Assembly: GCA_900319705.1 (NCBI GenBank)
Contig: ONPL01000006.1
Span: 1 to 42,283 of the forward strand
Reading direction: 5' to 3'
Source of the DNA: an uncultured Pseudomonadota bacterium
GTDB taxonomy: Bacteria > Pseudomonadota > Gammaproteobacteria > Enterobacterales > Succinivibrionaceae
Length of the DNA stretch: 42,283 nt
The notes under the pieces are model-generated. The model saw nothing but the letters and a program-made list of their open reading frames with translations, searched no databases and was not told the DNA's origin. The stretch's first letter is position 1, and every line of letters begins with the position of its first letter. The position numbers and the translations under genes were made by a program. Positions 1-8,837 of the stretch are shown here, piece by piece.

Positions 1-125
1 CCGCCGAAGTGTTTTGCTAATACGTTAGTAATAGCAGCGGTTAAAGTTGTTTTACCATGGTCTACGTGACCGATTGTACCTACGTTAACGTGGGTTTTAC
101 TACGTTCAAATTTTTCCTTTGACAC
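1..125 (-). CDS. tuf: Elongation factor Tu, N-terminal fragment cut by the window edge
   Basis: EF-Tu carries aminoacyl-tRNA to the ribosome as a GTP complex. Only the first 41 codons lie in the window; they read [20 protein letters not shown] and continue through the P-loop GHVDHGKT and the segment [11 protein letters not shown], an unmistakable EF-Tu start. The start codon is GTG at 125-123, with an AAGGA ribosome site a few bases upstream. It is the last visible gene of the str operon, 71 nt downstream of fusA, with an inverted repeat in that spacer. The gene is truncated only by the window, not by mutation. Whether it is the sole tuf copy cannot be seen. Confidence 0.97.
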   Translation of the reverse strand, partial: MSKEKFERSKTHVNVGTIGHVDHGKTTLTAAITNVLAKHFG

Positions 126-158
126 GATTTTTTCCTTAATTTATAAATTTTTAAAACA

Positions 159-184
159 CTACTCAATTATTAAAAATTGAGTAG
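159..184 (-). other. Hairpin in the fusA-tuf spacer
   Basis: A perfect 10-bp inverted repeat (CTACTCAATT / AATTGAGTAG) with a 6-nt loop lies between the fusA stop and the tuf start. In the transcribed (minus) direction it is followed by TGTTTTAAAAATTT, which resembles a weak terminator tail. It could act as a leaky terminator, an RNA processing site or an mRNA-stabilising stem that sets the tuf:fusA ratio. The repeat is seen directly; the function is inference. Confidence 0.5.
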
Positions 185-196
185 CTAAACTAATTA

Positions 197-2299
197 TTAC
201 TTAGCCTGACGAGCTTCAATTACAGCATCAGCGATCTGCTTAGGAGTTTCAGCATACTTACCGAATTCCATTACATATGAAGCACGACCTTGTGTCTGGG
301 AACGCAAATCAGTTGCATAACCAAACATTTCTGCCAGTGGAACGAGAGCGTGAACAATCTTACCACCAGTTGAACCTTCTTCCATACCTTCAACGATACC
401 GCGGCGTCTGTTCAAGTCACCGATAACATCGCCCATGTAATCCTCAGGAGTTTCAACTTCAACCTTCATAATTGGTTCAAGTAAAACTGGTGAAGCCTTC
501 ATGAAACCAGACTTGAATGCCTGGCAGGCAGCAGTCTTAAACGCAGCTTCGGAGGAGTCAACTTCATGGAAAGAACCATCGAATACTGTAACCTTAATGT
601 CAACAACAGGGTAACCAGCAAGTACACCAGTATTAATCTGTTCCTGACATCCTTTATCGATTGCAGGAATGTATTCTTTAGGAATAACACCACCAACAAT
701 TTCACTAACAAATTCGTATCCTTTACCTGGCTCGAGCGGTTCCATACGTAACCAGCAGTGACCGTACTGACCGTGACCACCGGACTGATGAACGTACTTA
801 CCTTCTGACTCAACAGTGCCACGAATAGCTTCACGGTAAGCAACCTGTGGTTTACCTACATTAGCGTCAACGCTGAACTCACGTTTCATACGGTCAACGA
901 TAATATCTAGGTGAAGTTCACCCATACCAGCAATAATGGTCTGGCCTGATTCTTCATCTGTATGAACTCTAAATGAAGGATCTTCTTGAGCTAATCTCTG
1001 CAGAGCAAGAGACATTTTTTCCTGGTCAGCTTTTGTTTTTGGTTCAACTGCAACAGAAATAACTGGCTCTGGGAATTCCATTCTTTCAAGAATAATTGGG
1101 TTGTTTTCATCACAGAGAGTATCACCGGTAGTTACCTGCTTCAAACCGATTGCAGCAGCGATATCACCAGCTAAAACTTCTGTAACTTCATTTCTTTTGT
1201 TGGCATGCATCTGTACGATACGACCGAAACGTTCTCTCTTCTGTTTAACAGAATTGAATACAAAGTCACCCTGTGAAACCTTACCAGAATAGCAACGGAA
1301 GAATGTCAGGTTACCAACAAACGGATCGGTTGCGATCTTGAAAGCCAATGCTGAGAACGGTTCTGAATCAGAAGAGTGTCTGCAGTCTTCTGTGCCATCA
1401 AGCTTTTCACCCTTGATTGCAGGTACATCAACAGGAGAAGGAAGGTATTCAATAACAGCATCAAGCATAGCCTGAACACCCTTACATTTGAATGCAGTAC
1501 CGCAAGTTACAGGAACAATTTCATTGTTCAACACTCTCTTGCGAAGACCCTGCTTGATTTCTTCTTCAGTTAACTCTTCTCCGCCGAAGAATTTTTCCAT
1601 CAGAGCTTCGTCAGCTTCAGCAGCTGCTTCAATCAGATTCTGACGATATTCTTCAGCTTGTTCTTTTAATTCCTCTGGAACATCAACATATTCAAAGGTG
1701 GTACCCTGATCTTCATCAGACCACTTAATTGCTTTCATCTTAATCAGATCTACAACACCCTTAAATGAATCTTCTGCTCCAACAGGGATCTGCAATGGAA
1801 CAGGGTTAGCGCGCAACTTAGTTTTGATCTGTTCAACAGCACGGAAGAAGTTTGCACCTGTACGGTCCATCTTGTTGATGAATGCAATACGTGGTACATG
1901 ATACTTGTTAGCCTGTCTCCATACTGTTTCTGACTGTGGCTGAACTCCACCAACCGCACAATAAACCATTACAGCACCGTCAAGAACACGCATTGAACGT
2001 TCTACTTCGATTGTAAAATCCACGTGGCCTGGGGTGTCGATGATATTGATACGATGTTTTTTGAACTGGTGAGCCATACCGCTCCAGAAGCATGTGGTAG
2101 CTGCAGAAGTAATGGTAATACCACGCTCCTGCTCTTGAACCATCCAGTCCATAGTTGCAGCACCATCATGAACTTCACCGAGTTTATGATTTACACCGGT
2201 ATAAAACAGAATACGTTCTGTTGTAGTTGTCTTACCTGCATCGATGTGAGCAGATATACCGATATTACGATATAATTCTATAGGGGTTTCACGAGTCAC
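197..2299 (-). CDS. fusA: Elongation factor G
   Basis: EF-G is the GTPase that drives ribosomal translocation and, with RRF, ribosome recycling in the cytoplasm. I chose the GTG at 2299, giving 700 residues starting [20 protein letters not shown], which aligns with E. coli EF-G (704 aa). An AGAGG ribosome site precedes it. The longer frame back to 2359 adds 20 residues with no counterpart in the family. Visible G motifs are AHIDAGKTT (G1), DTPGH (G3) and NKMD (G4), followed by the usual domains II-V. It is the third gene of the str operon, 71 nt after rpsG. Nothing is unusual apart from the non-ATG start. Confidence 0.98.
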   Translation of the reverse strand: MTRETPIELYRNIGISAHIDAGKTTTTERILFYTGVNHKLGEVHDGAATMDWMVQEQERGITITSAATTCFWSGMAHQFKKHRINIIDTPGHVDFTIEVERSMRVLDGAVMVYCAVGGVQPQSETVWRQANKYHVPRIAFINKMDRTGANFFRAVEQIKTKLRANPVPLQIPVGAEDSFKGVVDLIKMKAIKWSDEDQGTTFEYVDVPEELKEQAEEYRQNLIEAAAEADEALMEKFFGGEELTEEEIKQGLRKRVLNNEIVPVTCGTAFKCKGVQAMLDAVIEYLPSPVDVPAIKGEKLDGTEDCRHSSDSEPFSALAFKIATDPFVGNLTFFRCYSGKVSQGDFVFNSVKQKRERFGRIVQMHANKRNEVTEVLAGDIAAAIGLKQVTTGDTLCDENNPIILERMEFPEPVISVAVEPKTKADQEKMSLALQRLAQEDPSFRVHTDEESGQTIIAGMGELHLDIIVDRMKREFSVDANVGKPQVAYREAIRGTVESEGKYVHQSGGHGQYGHCWLRMEPLEPGKGYEFVSEIVGGVIPKEYIPAIDKGCQEQINTGVLAGYPVVDIKVTVFDGSFHEVDSSEAAFKTAACQAFKSGFMKASPVLLEPIMKVEVETPEDYMGDVIGDLNRRRGIVEGMEEGSTGGKIVHALVPLAEMFGYATDLRSQTQGRASYVMEFGKYAETPKQIADAVIEARQAK

Positions 2300-2370
2300 T
2301 ATGATTTCCTCTTGTCTAAAGTACAAAGCATGATCGTTTATATAACAACCATGCCGCATAGATTAATATT

Positions 2371-2859
2371 CTACCAACGATAGTGAGCGAAAGCTTTGTT
2401 AGCTTCAGCCATGCGATGAACATCTTCACGTTTTCTCACAGCACTACCTTTATTGTCTGATGCATCTAATAACTCACCAGCAAGGCGCTGAGCCATGGAT
2501 TTTTCACCGCGATTGCGTGCAGCATCCACCAACCATCTCATAGCTAAAGTATCCCTACGAGCAGGACGAACTTCAACAGGAACCTGGTAGGTTGAACCAC
2601 CAACACGACGAGACTTAACTTCGACAGTAGGACGAATATGATCTAAAGCTTCAACAAAGATTGCCAAAACCTGTTGATAATCATCACGACTCTTTTCTTT
2701 TTTATCAGCAATGATATCCAAAGCACCGTAAACAATGCTTTCGGAAACTGACTTTTTACCGTCTACCATTACTACATTAATGAATTTTGCTAATAATTCT
2801 GAACCAAACTTTGGATCAGGCAGTATTTTGCGTTGACCGACTTCACGACGTCTAGGCAT
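2371..2859 (-). CDS. rpsG: 30S ribosomal protein S7
   Basis: S7 nucleates assembly of the 3' domain of 16S rRNA and contacts tRNA at the E site. The 162-residue product starts [20 protein letters not shown] and ends NKAFAHYRW, typical of bacterial S7; the length is close to the E. coli protein. An AGAGGAAT ribosome site lies just before the ATG. In E. coli, S7 also binds the rpsL-rpsG spacer and represses its own translation and that of downstream genes. The conserved spacer found here (see the site at 2928-2947) suggests the same control. Confidence 0.98.
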   Translation of the reverse strand: MPRRREVGQRKILPDPKFGSELLAKFINVVMVDGKKSVSESIVYGALDIIADKKEKSRDDYQQVLAIFVEALDHIRPTVEVKSRRVGGSTYQVPVEVRPARRDTLAMRWLVDAARNRGEKSMAQRLAGELLDASDNKGSAVRKREDVHRMAEANKAFAHYRW

Positions 2860-2927
2860 TTTTATTCCTCTTAAACTTCAGGTTTTACCCAAAACTAAAT
2901 TAAATACAAGTACAACGTTTGGCCTTA

Positions 2928-2947
2928 CTTAATGGGGAACCATTAAG
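2928..2947 (-). promoter_or_regulatory. Probable S7 autoregulation site in the rpsL-rpsG spacer
   Basis: At the rpsL stop codon there is a perfect 8-bp stem, CTTAATGG-TTCC-CCATTAAG on the transcribed strand, followed by TAAGGCCAAACGTT. From memory this closely matches the start of the E. coli str intercistronic region to which S7 binds. The spacer here is 83 nt, similar in length to that of E. coli. What I see is the stem and the matching string; S7 binding is inferred from that likeness. Confidence 0.7.
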
Positions 2948-3317
2948 CCTTAGGCTTCTTAACACCATACTTTGAACGACCCTGTTTACGATCTTTCACA
3001 CCAGCGCAGTCTAAAGAACCACGAATAGTATGATATCTAACACCTGGTAAATCTTTAACACGACCACCACGAATTAACACAACAGAGTGCTCCTGAAGGT
3101 TATGACCTTCACCACCAATATAAGATGTAACTTCAAAACCGTTTGTTAAACGAACACGGCAAACTTTTCTCATTGCAGAGTTCGGTTTCTTTGGAGTTGT
3201 AGTATACACACGAGTACAAACACCGCGTTTCTGTGGGCATCCAGCCAATGCAGGAACTGCAGACTTAGTTACCTTTCTAACACGTGGTTTACGTACTAGT
3301 TGGTTTATAGTTGCCAT
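2943..3317 (-). CDS. rpsL: 30S ribosomal protein S12
   Basis: S12 lies at the decoding centre of the 30S subunit and helps control accuracy. The 124-residue product has the canonical sequence, including [14 protein letters not shown] and [14 protein letters not shown]. Lysines 43 and 88, the positions where substitutions classically give streptomycin resistance, are both wild type. It is the first gene of the str operon, with an AGGAGC ribosome site and a strong sigma-70 promoter about 65 nt upstream. Its stop codon is part of the S7-site stem. Confidence 0.98.
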   Translation of the reverse strand: MATINQLVRKPRVRKVTKSAVPALAGCPQKRGVCTRVYTTTPKKPNSAMRKVCRVRLTNGFEVTSYIGGEGHNLQEHSVVLIRGGRVKDLPGVRYHTIRGSLDCAGVKDRKQGRSKYGVKKPKA

Positions 3318-3381
3318 TAAAAAAGCTCCTAAAATACACTATACAAAAAAAATCTTTACCTTATAAAACTAAAGGCAATGA

Positions 3382-3410
3382 ATCATACAATGAATAAATT
3401 AATAAGTCAA
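3382..3410 (-). promoter_or_regulatory. Sigma-70 promoter of the str operon
   Basis: On the minus strand there is a TTGACT -35 box (3405-3410), a 17-nt spacer and a TATGAT -10 box (3382-3387). This is a near-consensus promoter in the rapZ-rpsL gap, about 65 nt upstream of the rpsL ATG. It gives rpsL-rpsG-fusA-tuf a transcription start independent of the rpoN cluster upstream. Confidence 0.8.
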
Positions 3411-3490
3411 GAGTTGATGCACGTCTCACAAAATTCACTATTCTGAGCAAATAAGCAACAGTTTTCCGCGCATTAATTTTTATAGAAAGA

Positions 3491-4366
3491 CTACTTGTTT
3501 TTAATTTTAAGAGTATTTTCCAAAGACAGATGTCTTATCTGCACTGTCTTATTACGATTTTTAAATCTCTCCGCCAGCTGTTCTGCGATATACACAGAAC
3601 GATGCTGCCCACCCGTGCAGCCGATGGCAACTGTCAGATAACTTCTATTGTTCCTTTCTATCTGAGGAAGCCAGTTATTAATGAACACATCTATCTGATT
3701 AATGAACTCAACAACTTCCTCTTTAGATTTCAGATATTCGATTACTGCTTCATCAAGCCCGGTAAGAGATCTAAGCTTAGGGATCCAATGAGGATTAGGA
3801 AGAAACCTAGCATCAAATACAAAATCAGCATCCTTAGGATTCCCATTTTTAAATCCAAAAGACTCTATGACTATAACAAGTTCCTTTGACTTACGGCCAA
3901 GAAGACGTGTAGTAATAATCTCACTCAGAGAATAGATATTTAAATTACCGGTATCTATTCTCAAATCTGTGTAGGTTGACAACGGAGCCAGCAGACTTGA
4001 TTCCTGCTTTATTGCCTGCTCAAGCGTAAAATTTCCTAGTTTTGTTAAAGGGTGGATACGTCTAGTTTCAGAATAACGTTTGATCAGGATCGCATCATCC
4101 GCATCAATAAAAAGACTTACAATTTTCAACTCGTCAACTTGCTGAATTGTCTGCAGAACTTCATGAACGGAATTAGGATCAGTAGGAAGATTCCTCACAT
4201 CAATGCTAACTGCGATACGATCATACTTTCCTCTTGAAATTTCCACTAGATTAGGAAGAAGGACAACCGGCAGGTTATCAACACAGTAATAACCTAAATC
4301 CTCTATACATCTCAATGCCACTGTCTTTCCTGCACCAGAACGACCGCTAACAATAACCAATTCCAT
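3491..4366 (-). CDS. rapZ: RNase adapter protein RapZ
   Basis: In enteric bacteria RapZ binds the small RNA GlmZ and presents it to RNase E, linking glucosamine-6-phosphate supply to GlmS synthesis. The 291-residue product has a Walker A at residues 8-15 (GRSGAGKT) and the family hallmarks YYCVDNLP, FLDADD-like FIDADD, and CTGGQHRSV near the C terminus. The C terminus is lysine-rich, as expected for the RNA-binding tail. It is the last gene of the rpoN-hpf-ptsN-rapZ cluster, 38 nt after ptsN. The npr gene that follows it in E. coli is replaced here by the str operon. Whether a GlmZ RNA exists in this organism cannot be judged. Confidence 0.95.
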   Translation of the reverse strand: MELVIVSGRSGAGKTVALRCIEDLGYYCVDNLPVVLLPNLVEISRGKYDRIAVSIDVRNLPTDPNSVHEVLQTIQQVDELKIVSLFIDADDAILIKRYSETRRIHPLTKLGNFTLEQAIKQESSLLAPLSTYTDLRIDTGNLNIYSLSEIITTRLLGRKSKELVIVIESFGFKNGNPKDADFVFDARFLPNPHWIPKLRSLTGLDEAVIEYLKSKEEVVEFINQIDVFINNWLPQIERNNRSYLTVAIGCTGGQHRSVYIAEQLAERFKNRNKTVQIRHLSLENTLKIKNK

Positions 4367-4404
4367 TTACGTCACTCACTACAACGTCAACGCTGCCACT
4401 CAGA

Positions 4405-4851
4405 CTACTTGTACCGAACTATTTTATCATATAAATCGGCATCACTAGTTGCTGTTTTTAACAATCTGATAAGTTCTTTGTCTTCCAGTTTTTTGCTTAT
4501 TTCCTCAAGACATTTTGAATAATCCGTCGATTCATGCGGATAAAATAGTGCAAAGAAAACATCTACCGGCAAATTATCAATGGCACTGAAATCGATGGGA
4601 GACGTCAATGTCACCAGTACACCAACAAACTTTGAAGCCTTTCTTGTTGAACAATGTGGAATAGCAACCTGGTTCCCAATGCCTGTACTGCCTAATTTTT
4701 CTCTAGCATAGATAGAATCAAATAGCCGCTGAGGTTCCTCTTCTAACCTTTCAGCAGCTATCTTACTAATCAGTTCCAAAACTTTCTTGCGGCTTAAACA
4801 ATCAACATTTGCTCTTACACACTGAAGAGTTAATATGTTTTCGATAAGCAT
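4405..4851 (-). CDS. ptsN: Nitrogen-regulatory PTS enzyme IIA
   Basis: EIIA-Ntr takes phosphate from NPr and, depending on its phosphorylation state, adjusts potassium transport and other targets rather than importing sugar. The 148-residue product has the PTS_EIIA_2 fold signature with the phosphoacceptor histidine in VAIPHCS (His66 from this start). It lies 9 nt downstream of hpf and upstream of rapZ, the normal order in gammaproteobacteria. No npr or ptsP gene lies in the window, so the phosphate donors must be encoded elsewhere. Confidence 0.95.
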   Translation of the reverse strand: MLIENILTLQCVRANVDCLSRKKVLELISKIAAERLEEEPQRLFDSIYAREKLGSTGIGNQVAIPHCSTRKASKFVGVLVTLTSPIDFSAIDNLPVDVFFALFYPHESTDYSKCLEEISKKLEDKELIRLLKTATSDADLYDKIVRYK

Positions 4852-4860
4852 AACAATATA

Positions 4861-5148
4861 TTATTTTTGCTGTTTCTCTTTATGTTTTACAATTATACGC
4901 ACGACTTTATCCAATAACACATCGATTGCCGCATATAAATCCTGCTCTATTGCTTCGGTATGGAATGTATCACCAACCACATCGATTACAGCTTCTGCCT
5001 TTTGCTCTGTTTTTTCTACTGAAAGCGTAACCTGAATTGCTTTAATACCATCTGACTGTCTATCAATTTTTTTGGTAAACTTATCATTCACATAGTCATT
5101 CAAAGCTTGAGTTACATCTACGTTATGTCCTTTTACTGTAATTTGCAT
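4861..5148 (-). CDS. hpf: Ribosome hibernation promoting factor, short form
   Basis: Hpf binds the 30S decoding region in stationary phase and supports formation of inactive 100S dimers. The 95-residue product (MQITVKGHNVDVTQALNDYV start) is the short gammaproteobacterial form, without the C-terminal dimerisation domain of long HPF. It follows rpoN after 162 nt. That gap shows no convincing promoter, but it contains a small perfect palindrome (GAACA-C-TGTTC on the minus strand). ptsN starts 9 nt downstream, so the two are probably cotranscribed. Confidence 0.95.
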   Translation of the reverse strand: MQITVKGHNVDVTQALNDYVNDKFTKKIDRQSDGIKAIQVTLSVEKTEQKAEAVIDVVGDTFHTEAIEQDLYAAIDVLLDKVVRIIVKHKEKQQK

Positions 5149-5310
5149 ACTCGCTATCCTTATTCTTATAATTATTGTTATAAAATCGCCCAGGCTGCTG
5201 TACCGTAACGAATCCCAGCCCTAGGATTATGATACCCCAACTGAAAAAAATAAATTAGAACAGTGTTCACATTAATTGGATTTATATAAGGGAATAATCG
5301 TACCGAGATC

Positions 5311-6909
5311 TCAAAACTGTTTTCTTTGACTCGATGTTGGAATATTCATGAATTCACGATATTTTGCGACAGTCCTTCTGGCAACAATGATGCCGTCACG
5401 GGTCAATATTTCGGATATTGCGCTGTCCGACAGAGGTTTCTTAGGATTTTCTTGAGAGATCAATTTCTTGATTTTAGCTTGTACAGCAGTTGCAGAGCAC
5501 TCTCCCCCTACATCTGTACCCACATGACTTGAAAAAAAGTATTTCAATTCAAAAATACCGCGCGGGGTATGCATAAACTTCTGAGTGGTTACACGAGAAA
5601 TAGTAGACTCATGAACCCCGACATCCTGAGCAATCTCACTTAAAATAAGAGGCTTCATTTTTTCAGGGCCGAACTCCAGGAAATCCTCTTGATAGCGAAC
5701 AATGCACCTTGCAACTTTTAGCAAAGTTTCATTCCTTGTTTCAAGGCTTTTGATCAACCATTTAGCCTCGTTCAGATGAGATCGAATGTACTGAACATCA
5801 TTACCCGAAGAACAATGCTGATCAATATCAGCATAAGCCTGGTTGACCCTTAACTTAAAAGAACATTCAGGATTTAAATCCACTATCCACTGTCCTTTTA
5901 TTTTCTTCACTATTACATCAGGTTTTACATACTGGGAATCATCATGAAAATACTGAGCACCAGGATTAGGATCCAAGCTCTTAATCAATTTCAGAACCTT
6001 ACGCAGTTCTTCCTCACTTCCTCCAACCTTTCGCAGCAATGTTCTGTAATCCTTTGAAGCAAGAAGAGAAATATGATTATTGACAATATCCAGAGCTCTT
6101 TCACACATTGGATCATCCACATGCAACTGTTCTAATTGAATTTTCAATGATTCCTGCATATTTCTAGCAGCAACTCCGACCGGCTCAAAATGCTGTATTC
6201 TAGTTATAACAATCTTGACATCAATTTCCTCGATATCAATTTTTGACAACTCAGCATCAATGTCCATTTCATCATAATCTAACGTTCCTTCAGAAATGCG
6301 CTGTTCAAGTAGTAAATTTTTTGCAGCCACTATGATAGAATCGACATCTTCTGTTAAGTAACCATTGTCATCAATTGCGTCTATCACAGCTTTAGCTATA
6401 GCATTATCAACTTCTGTAAAAGGTGACAAATTCAACTGCCAAAGCAAATGATCCTTAAGAGTCTCTATAGTTTCGCCCTGATACTCAAATTCACTATCAT
6501 CCATCAATGAAGACGAAACACGATGAGATGAGGTCATTCCCTCCTCCCATGAGTTATTTTCCCACGTTGTATCCAACGGAGCATCATTTTCAGGAGGAAG
6601 ATTGCTTGATTCCAATGCTGTTACAGTATCTGCAGTATTCGCTTCAAAAACATCAACGACATTCTCAGATCCGTTTTCTTTAATGATATTTTCATTGATT
6701 TTTTGCTCGTTATCGGAATTATCGTTATTTAATGCTCTTTCTTCACTACCATCATCCAATTCAAGCAGAGGATTTTCCTCAACAGCTTTTTGGATTTCCT
6801 GTTCTAGTTCAACAGTAGACAACTGCAGCAGTCTAATAGCCTGCTGCAACTGAGGAGTCATTGCCAAACTGGTTGATAATTTTTGAACAAGTCCCTGAGA
6901 TAAAGCCAT
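5311..6909 (-). CDS. rpoN: RNA polymerase sigma-54 factor
   Basis: Sigma-54 directs RNA polymerase to -24/-12 promoters that need AAA+ activators. The 532-residue product has the glutamine- and leucine-rich activator-interacting region I at residues 1-50 (QKLSTSLAMTPQLQQAIRLLQLS). An acidic linker follows (about 55-165), then the core-binding domain, and then the DNA-binding part, which ends in the RpoN box ARRTVAKYRE at 510-519. It starts 14 nt downstream of lptB. I found no clear -24/-12 promoter in the window, so its local targets are unknown. Confidence 0.98.
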   Translation of the reverse strand: MALSQGLVQKLSTSLAMTPQLQQAIRLLQLSTVELEQEIQKAVEENPLLELDDGSEERALNNDNSDNEQKINENIIKENGSENVVDVFEANTADTVTALESSNLPPENDAPLDTTWENNSWEEGMTSSHRVSSSLMDDSEFEYQGETIETLKDHLLWQLNLSPFTEVDNAIAKAVIDAIDDNGYLTEDVDSIIVAAKNLLLEQRISEGTLDYDEMDIDAELSKIDIEEIDVKIVITRIQHFEPVGVAARNMQESLKIQLEQLHVDDPMCERALDIVNNHISLLASKDYRTLLRKVGGSEEELRKVLKLIKSLDPNPGAQYFHDDSQYVKPDVIVKKIKGQWIVDLNPECSFKLRVNQAYADIDQHCSSGNDVQYIRSHLNEAKWLIKSLETRNETLLKVARCIVRYQEDFLEFGPEKMKPLILSEIAQDVGVHESTISRVTTQKFMHTPRGIFELKYFFSSHVGTDVGGECSATAVQAKIKKLISQENPKKPLSDSAISEILTRDGIIVARRTVAKYREFMNIPTSSQRKQF

Positions 6910-6923
6910 TACAAGATATTTTC

Positions 6924-7652
6924 CTATTTCAATTTGAAGTCAGAACCTAGATATTTAGTGATTACATCTTGATTTGCAATCACTTGTTCAGGAGTTCCTG
7001 ATGCTATTACCGCACCATCATCAACTATATATGCCATTTCACAAACAGCCAGTGTCTCACGAACATTATGATCTGTTATTAAAACACCTATACCTCGATC
7101 CCTTAGGCCTAAAATTATTTCTGTAATATTTTTAACCGACTTCGGATCAATACCGGCAAAAGGTTCATCAAGAAGAATAAACTTAGGATCTAAAACAAGA
7201 GATCTAGCTATTTCAACTCTTCTTCTCTCTCCTCCAGATAGACTCATACCTAAACTTTTTCTTATATGGTCTATCTGATATTCATCAAGAATTTTATTAA
7301 CCTTATCCATCCGCTGCTTTTTGGTTAATTTGGTATTAAGTTCCAAAACGCCAAGCAGATTCTCCTCCACGGTTAGTTTTCGAAACACGGAGGCATCCTG
7401 AGGCAAATATCCTAATCCATATCGAGCTCTTTGGTGCATTGGAAGATCTGTAATTTCACTGTCATCAATGAAAACCTGCCCGCCGTTATTGGCTATAATA
7501 CCAACAATCATGTAAAACGAAGTTGTTTTACCTGCTCCATTTGCCCCAAGCAAACCAACTATCTGGCCGGAGGATACTTCCAAACTTACATTCTTTACAA
7601 CTTCTCTCTCTTTGTATACTTTACGTAGATTTTTCGCAATAAGCTTTGTCAT
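6924..7652 (-). CDS. lptB: LPS export ABC transporter ATP-binding protein LptB
   Basis: LptB is the ATPase that works with LptFG to extract lipopolysaccharide from the inner membrane and push it along the LptC-LptA bridge. Starting at the ATG at 7652 gives 242 residues beginning MTKLIAKNLRKVYKE, which aligns with E. coli LptB. The frame can be extended to a TTG at 7718, adding 22 residues without family support. Visible motifs are Walker A GANGAGKT, signature LSGGERRRVEIARSL, Walker B FILLDEPFAGID and switch histidine TDHNV. The ribosome site before the chosen ATG is poor. A good AGAGGAG lies about 45 nt upstream with no start codon nearby, so the exact start is uncertain. It is separated from lptA by an unusual gap. 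Confidence 0.96.
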   Translation of the reverse strand: MTKLIAKNLRKVYKEREVVKNVSLEVSSGQIVGLLGANGAGKTTSFYMIVGIIANNGGQVFIDDSEITDLPMHQRARYGLGYLPQDASVFRKLTVEENLLGVLELNTKLTKKQRMDKVNKILDEYQIDHIRKSLGMSLSGGERRRVEIARSLVLDPKFILLDEPFAGIDPKSVKNITEIILGLRDRGIGVLITDHNVRETLAVCEMAYIVDDGAVIASGTPEQVIANQDVITKYLGSDFKLK

Positions 7653-8282
7653 AATATCTGCGGTGAGGAAACCACCAGGTTGTCCGATGAAGAGATCTCC
7701 TCTATTTTCCTTTTTCAACTCAATTAAATAATCTAATTAACATGCATATATAAACAATTTGAAATTCTCAAAATTTACAGACGTACTATACATCGTTCAC
7801 TTGTCTCAAATACATGCATCTTTACACAGTTTTCCATATGCATGACCTGATGATATGCCATGCTTAAATAACTTCGATCTACCGACCACCCCTTAAATAT
7901 GACGTCTTATCAAACATGGTTCATACCAGACTAATCGAGACGACACTCAACACCAAAACCTCCTAGAGTTTCTTTTTCGATCTTACTTCTTCTAGAGAAA
8001 ATTAGCCAAGAAGCTTAGAATTACAATCTCTGATACGCTATTTCCAAGAACCACATATCCTCAACATGTATTCAAAGCAGAATAGTACGATACCTACTCT
8101 ATGTTGCATGTTCACTATCTCACGGTTATCTGAGATAATAGGCAACTCAATCTCCGTTTTCTTGTAGTATATATTATATTGTTTTCGTAAATTGTAAGAA
8201 CTGTCACACAAAAGCCAACGCCCCATATAGGGACCTAATAAAAGAAGGCAGATCACCGGATTTTAAATACTACCCATTCAAA
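7653..8282. other. Unexplained 630-nt gap between lptA and lptB
   Basis: In most relatives lptA and lptB touch, but here 630 nt separate them. A 72-codon minus-strand frame (8038-8256) has no family likeness, no clear ribosome site and a composition that looks non-coding, so I do not call it a gene. The gap contains a stem made of GTTGC/GCAAC and CTATCTC/GAGATA-TAG arms (8103-8146). A consensus AGGAGG (minus strand, about 7958-7963) precedes a ten-codon frame. No recognisable transposase, RNA gene or strong promoter was seen. It may hold a degraded insertion, a leader for lptB or a small RNA. Confidence 0.5.
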
Positions 8283-8837
8283 TTATTTGTTATTGGTATT
8301 TTTATCCGTTCCGGTCGTCTTGTTCTTATTTTTATCCTCCAACTGATCTGGGACTAAAACAGTCCTAACCTGGCCGGACTTAACAGTCGCAACCATATGA
8401 CCTTTGTTCATATCATAAATAACCTTGTCACTTTGAATCTGATTATCTAACTTTTTAACAAACGCATCGCCTTCAATAACTATCTCTTTAATAGATACAT
8501 CATAACTCAGAGTAATTCCTTGAGCATGAATACGCTGACCATCATCCATGGTTTGTTCATAAATAGCCAAATTTTTCTTTGTTCCATAGGCAATTAATTT
8601 AGTATGCTGATTCTTCTTGTTCGGATTTTCACGGAACACTTCCACCTTGTCAGCCTTTATATAAATGGTTCCCTGATGAATTTCCACATTATCAGTAAAT
8701 ATAACGTGATCATTCTCAACATCAGCGAACTGTTTATCAGAATCAATAGTAATCATTTCTTTAAAATCTGACTGAAGGGCAATTGAAGGGGTTACGCTGC
8801 ACCCAAGAATGCATACAAAATAGAAACTATTTTTCAT
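8283..8837 (-). CDS. lptA: Lipopolysaccharide export periplasmic protein LptA
   Basis: LptA polymerises in the periplasm to form the bridge that carries LPS from LptC to LptD. The start at 8837 gives 184 residues (E. coli 185). It begins with a signal peptide, MKNSFYFVCILGCSVTPSIA, and continues with an OstA-type beta-jellyroll (DKQFADVENDHVIFTDNVEIHQG, IKADKVEV). The frame is open to 8909, but the extra 24 residues would precede the signal peptide and lie inside lptC. With the chosen start the gene overlaps the end of lptC by 11 nt. The C terminus is lysine- and asparagine-rich and low in complexity. Confidence 0.93.
   Translation of the reverse strand: MKNSFYFVCILGCSVTPSIALQSDFKEMITIDSDKQFADVENDHVIFTDNVEIHQGTIYIKADKVEVFRENPNKKNQHTKLIAYGTKKNLAIYEQTMDDGQRIHAQGITLSYDVSIKEIVIEGDAFVKKLDNQIQSDKVIYDMNKGHMVATVKSGQVRTVLVPDQLEDKNKNKTTGTDKNTNNK

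Noticed and set aside
499..843. 114-codon minus-strand frame inside fusA, and similar frames inside other genes
   Set aside because: These overlap strongly conserved proteins in another frame and show no family likeness of their own.
2300..2359. Upstream extension of fusA to 2359
   Set aside because: The extra 20 residues do not align with EF-G, and the GTG at 2299 has a proper ribosome site.
8038..8256. 72-codon minus-strand frame in the lptA-lptB gap as a small membrane peptide or exporter substrate
   Set aside because: It has no ribosome site, no double-glycine leader and no family likeness, and its composition looks non-coding.
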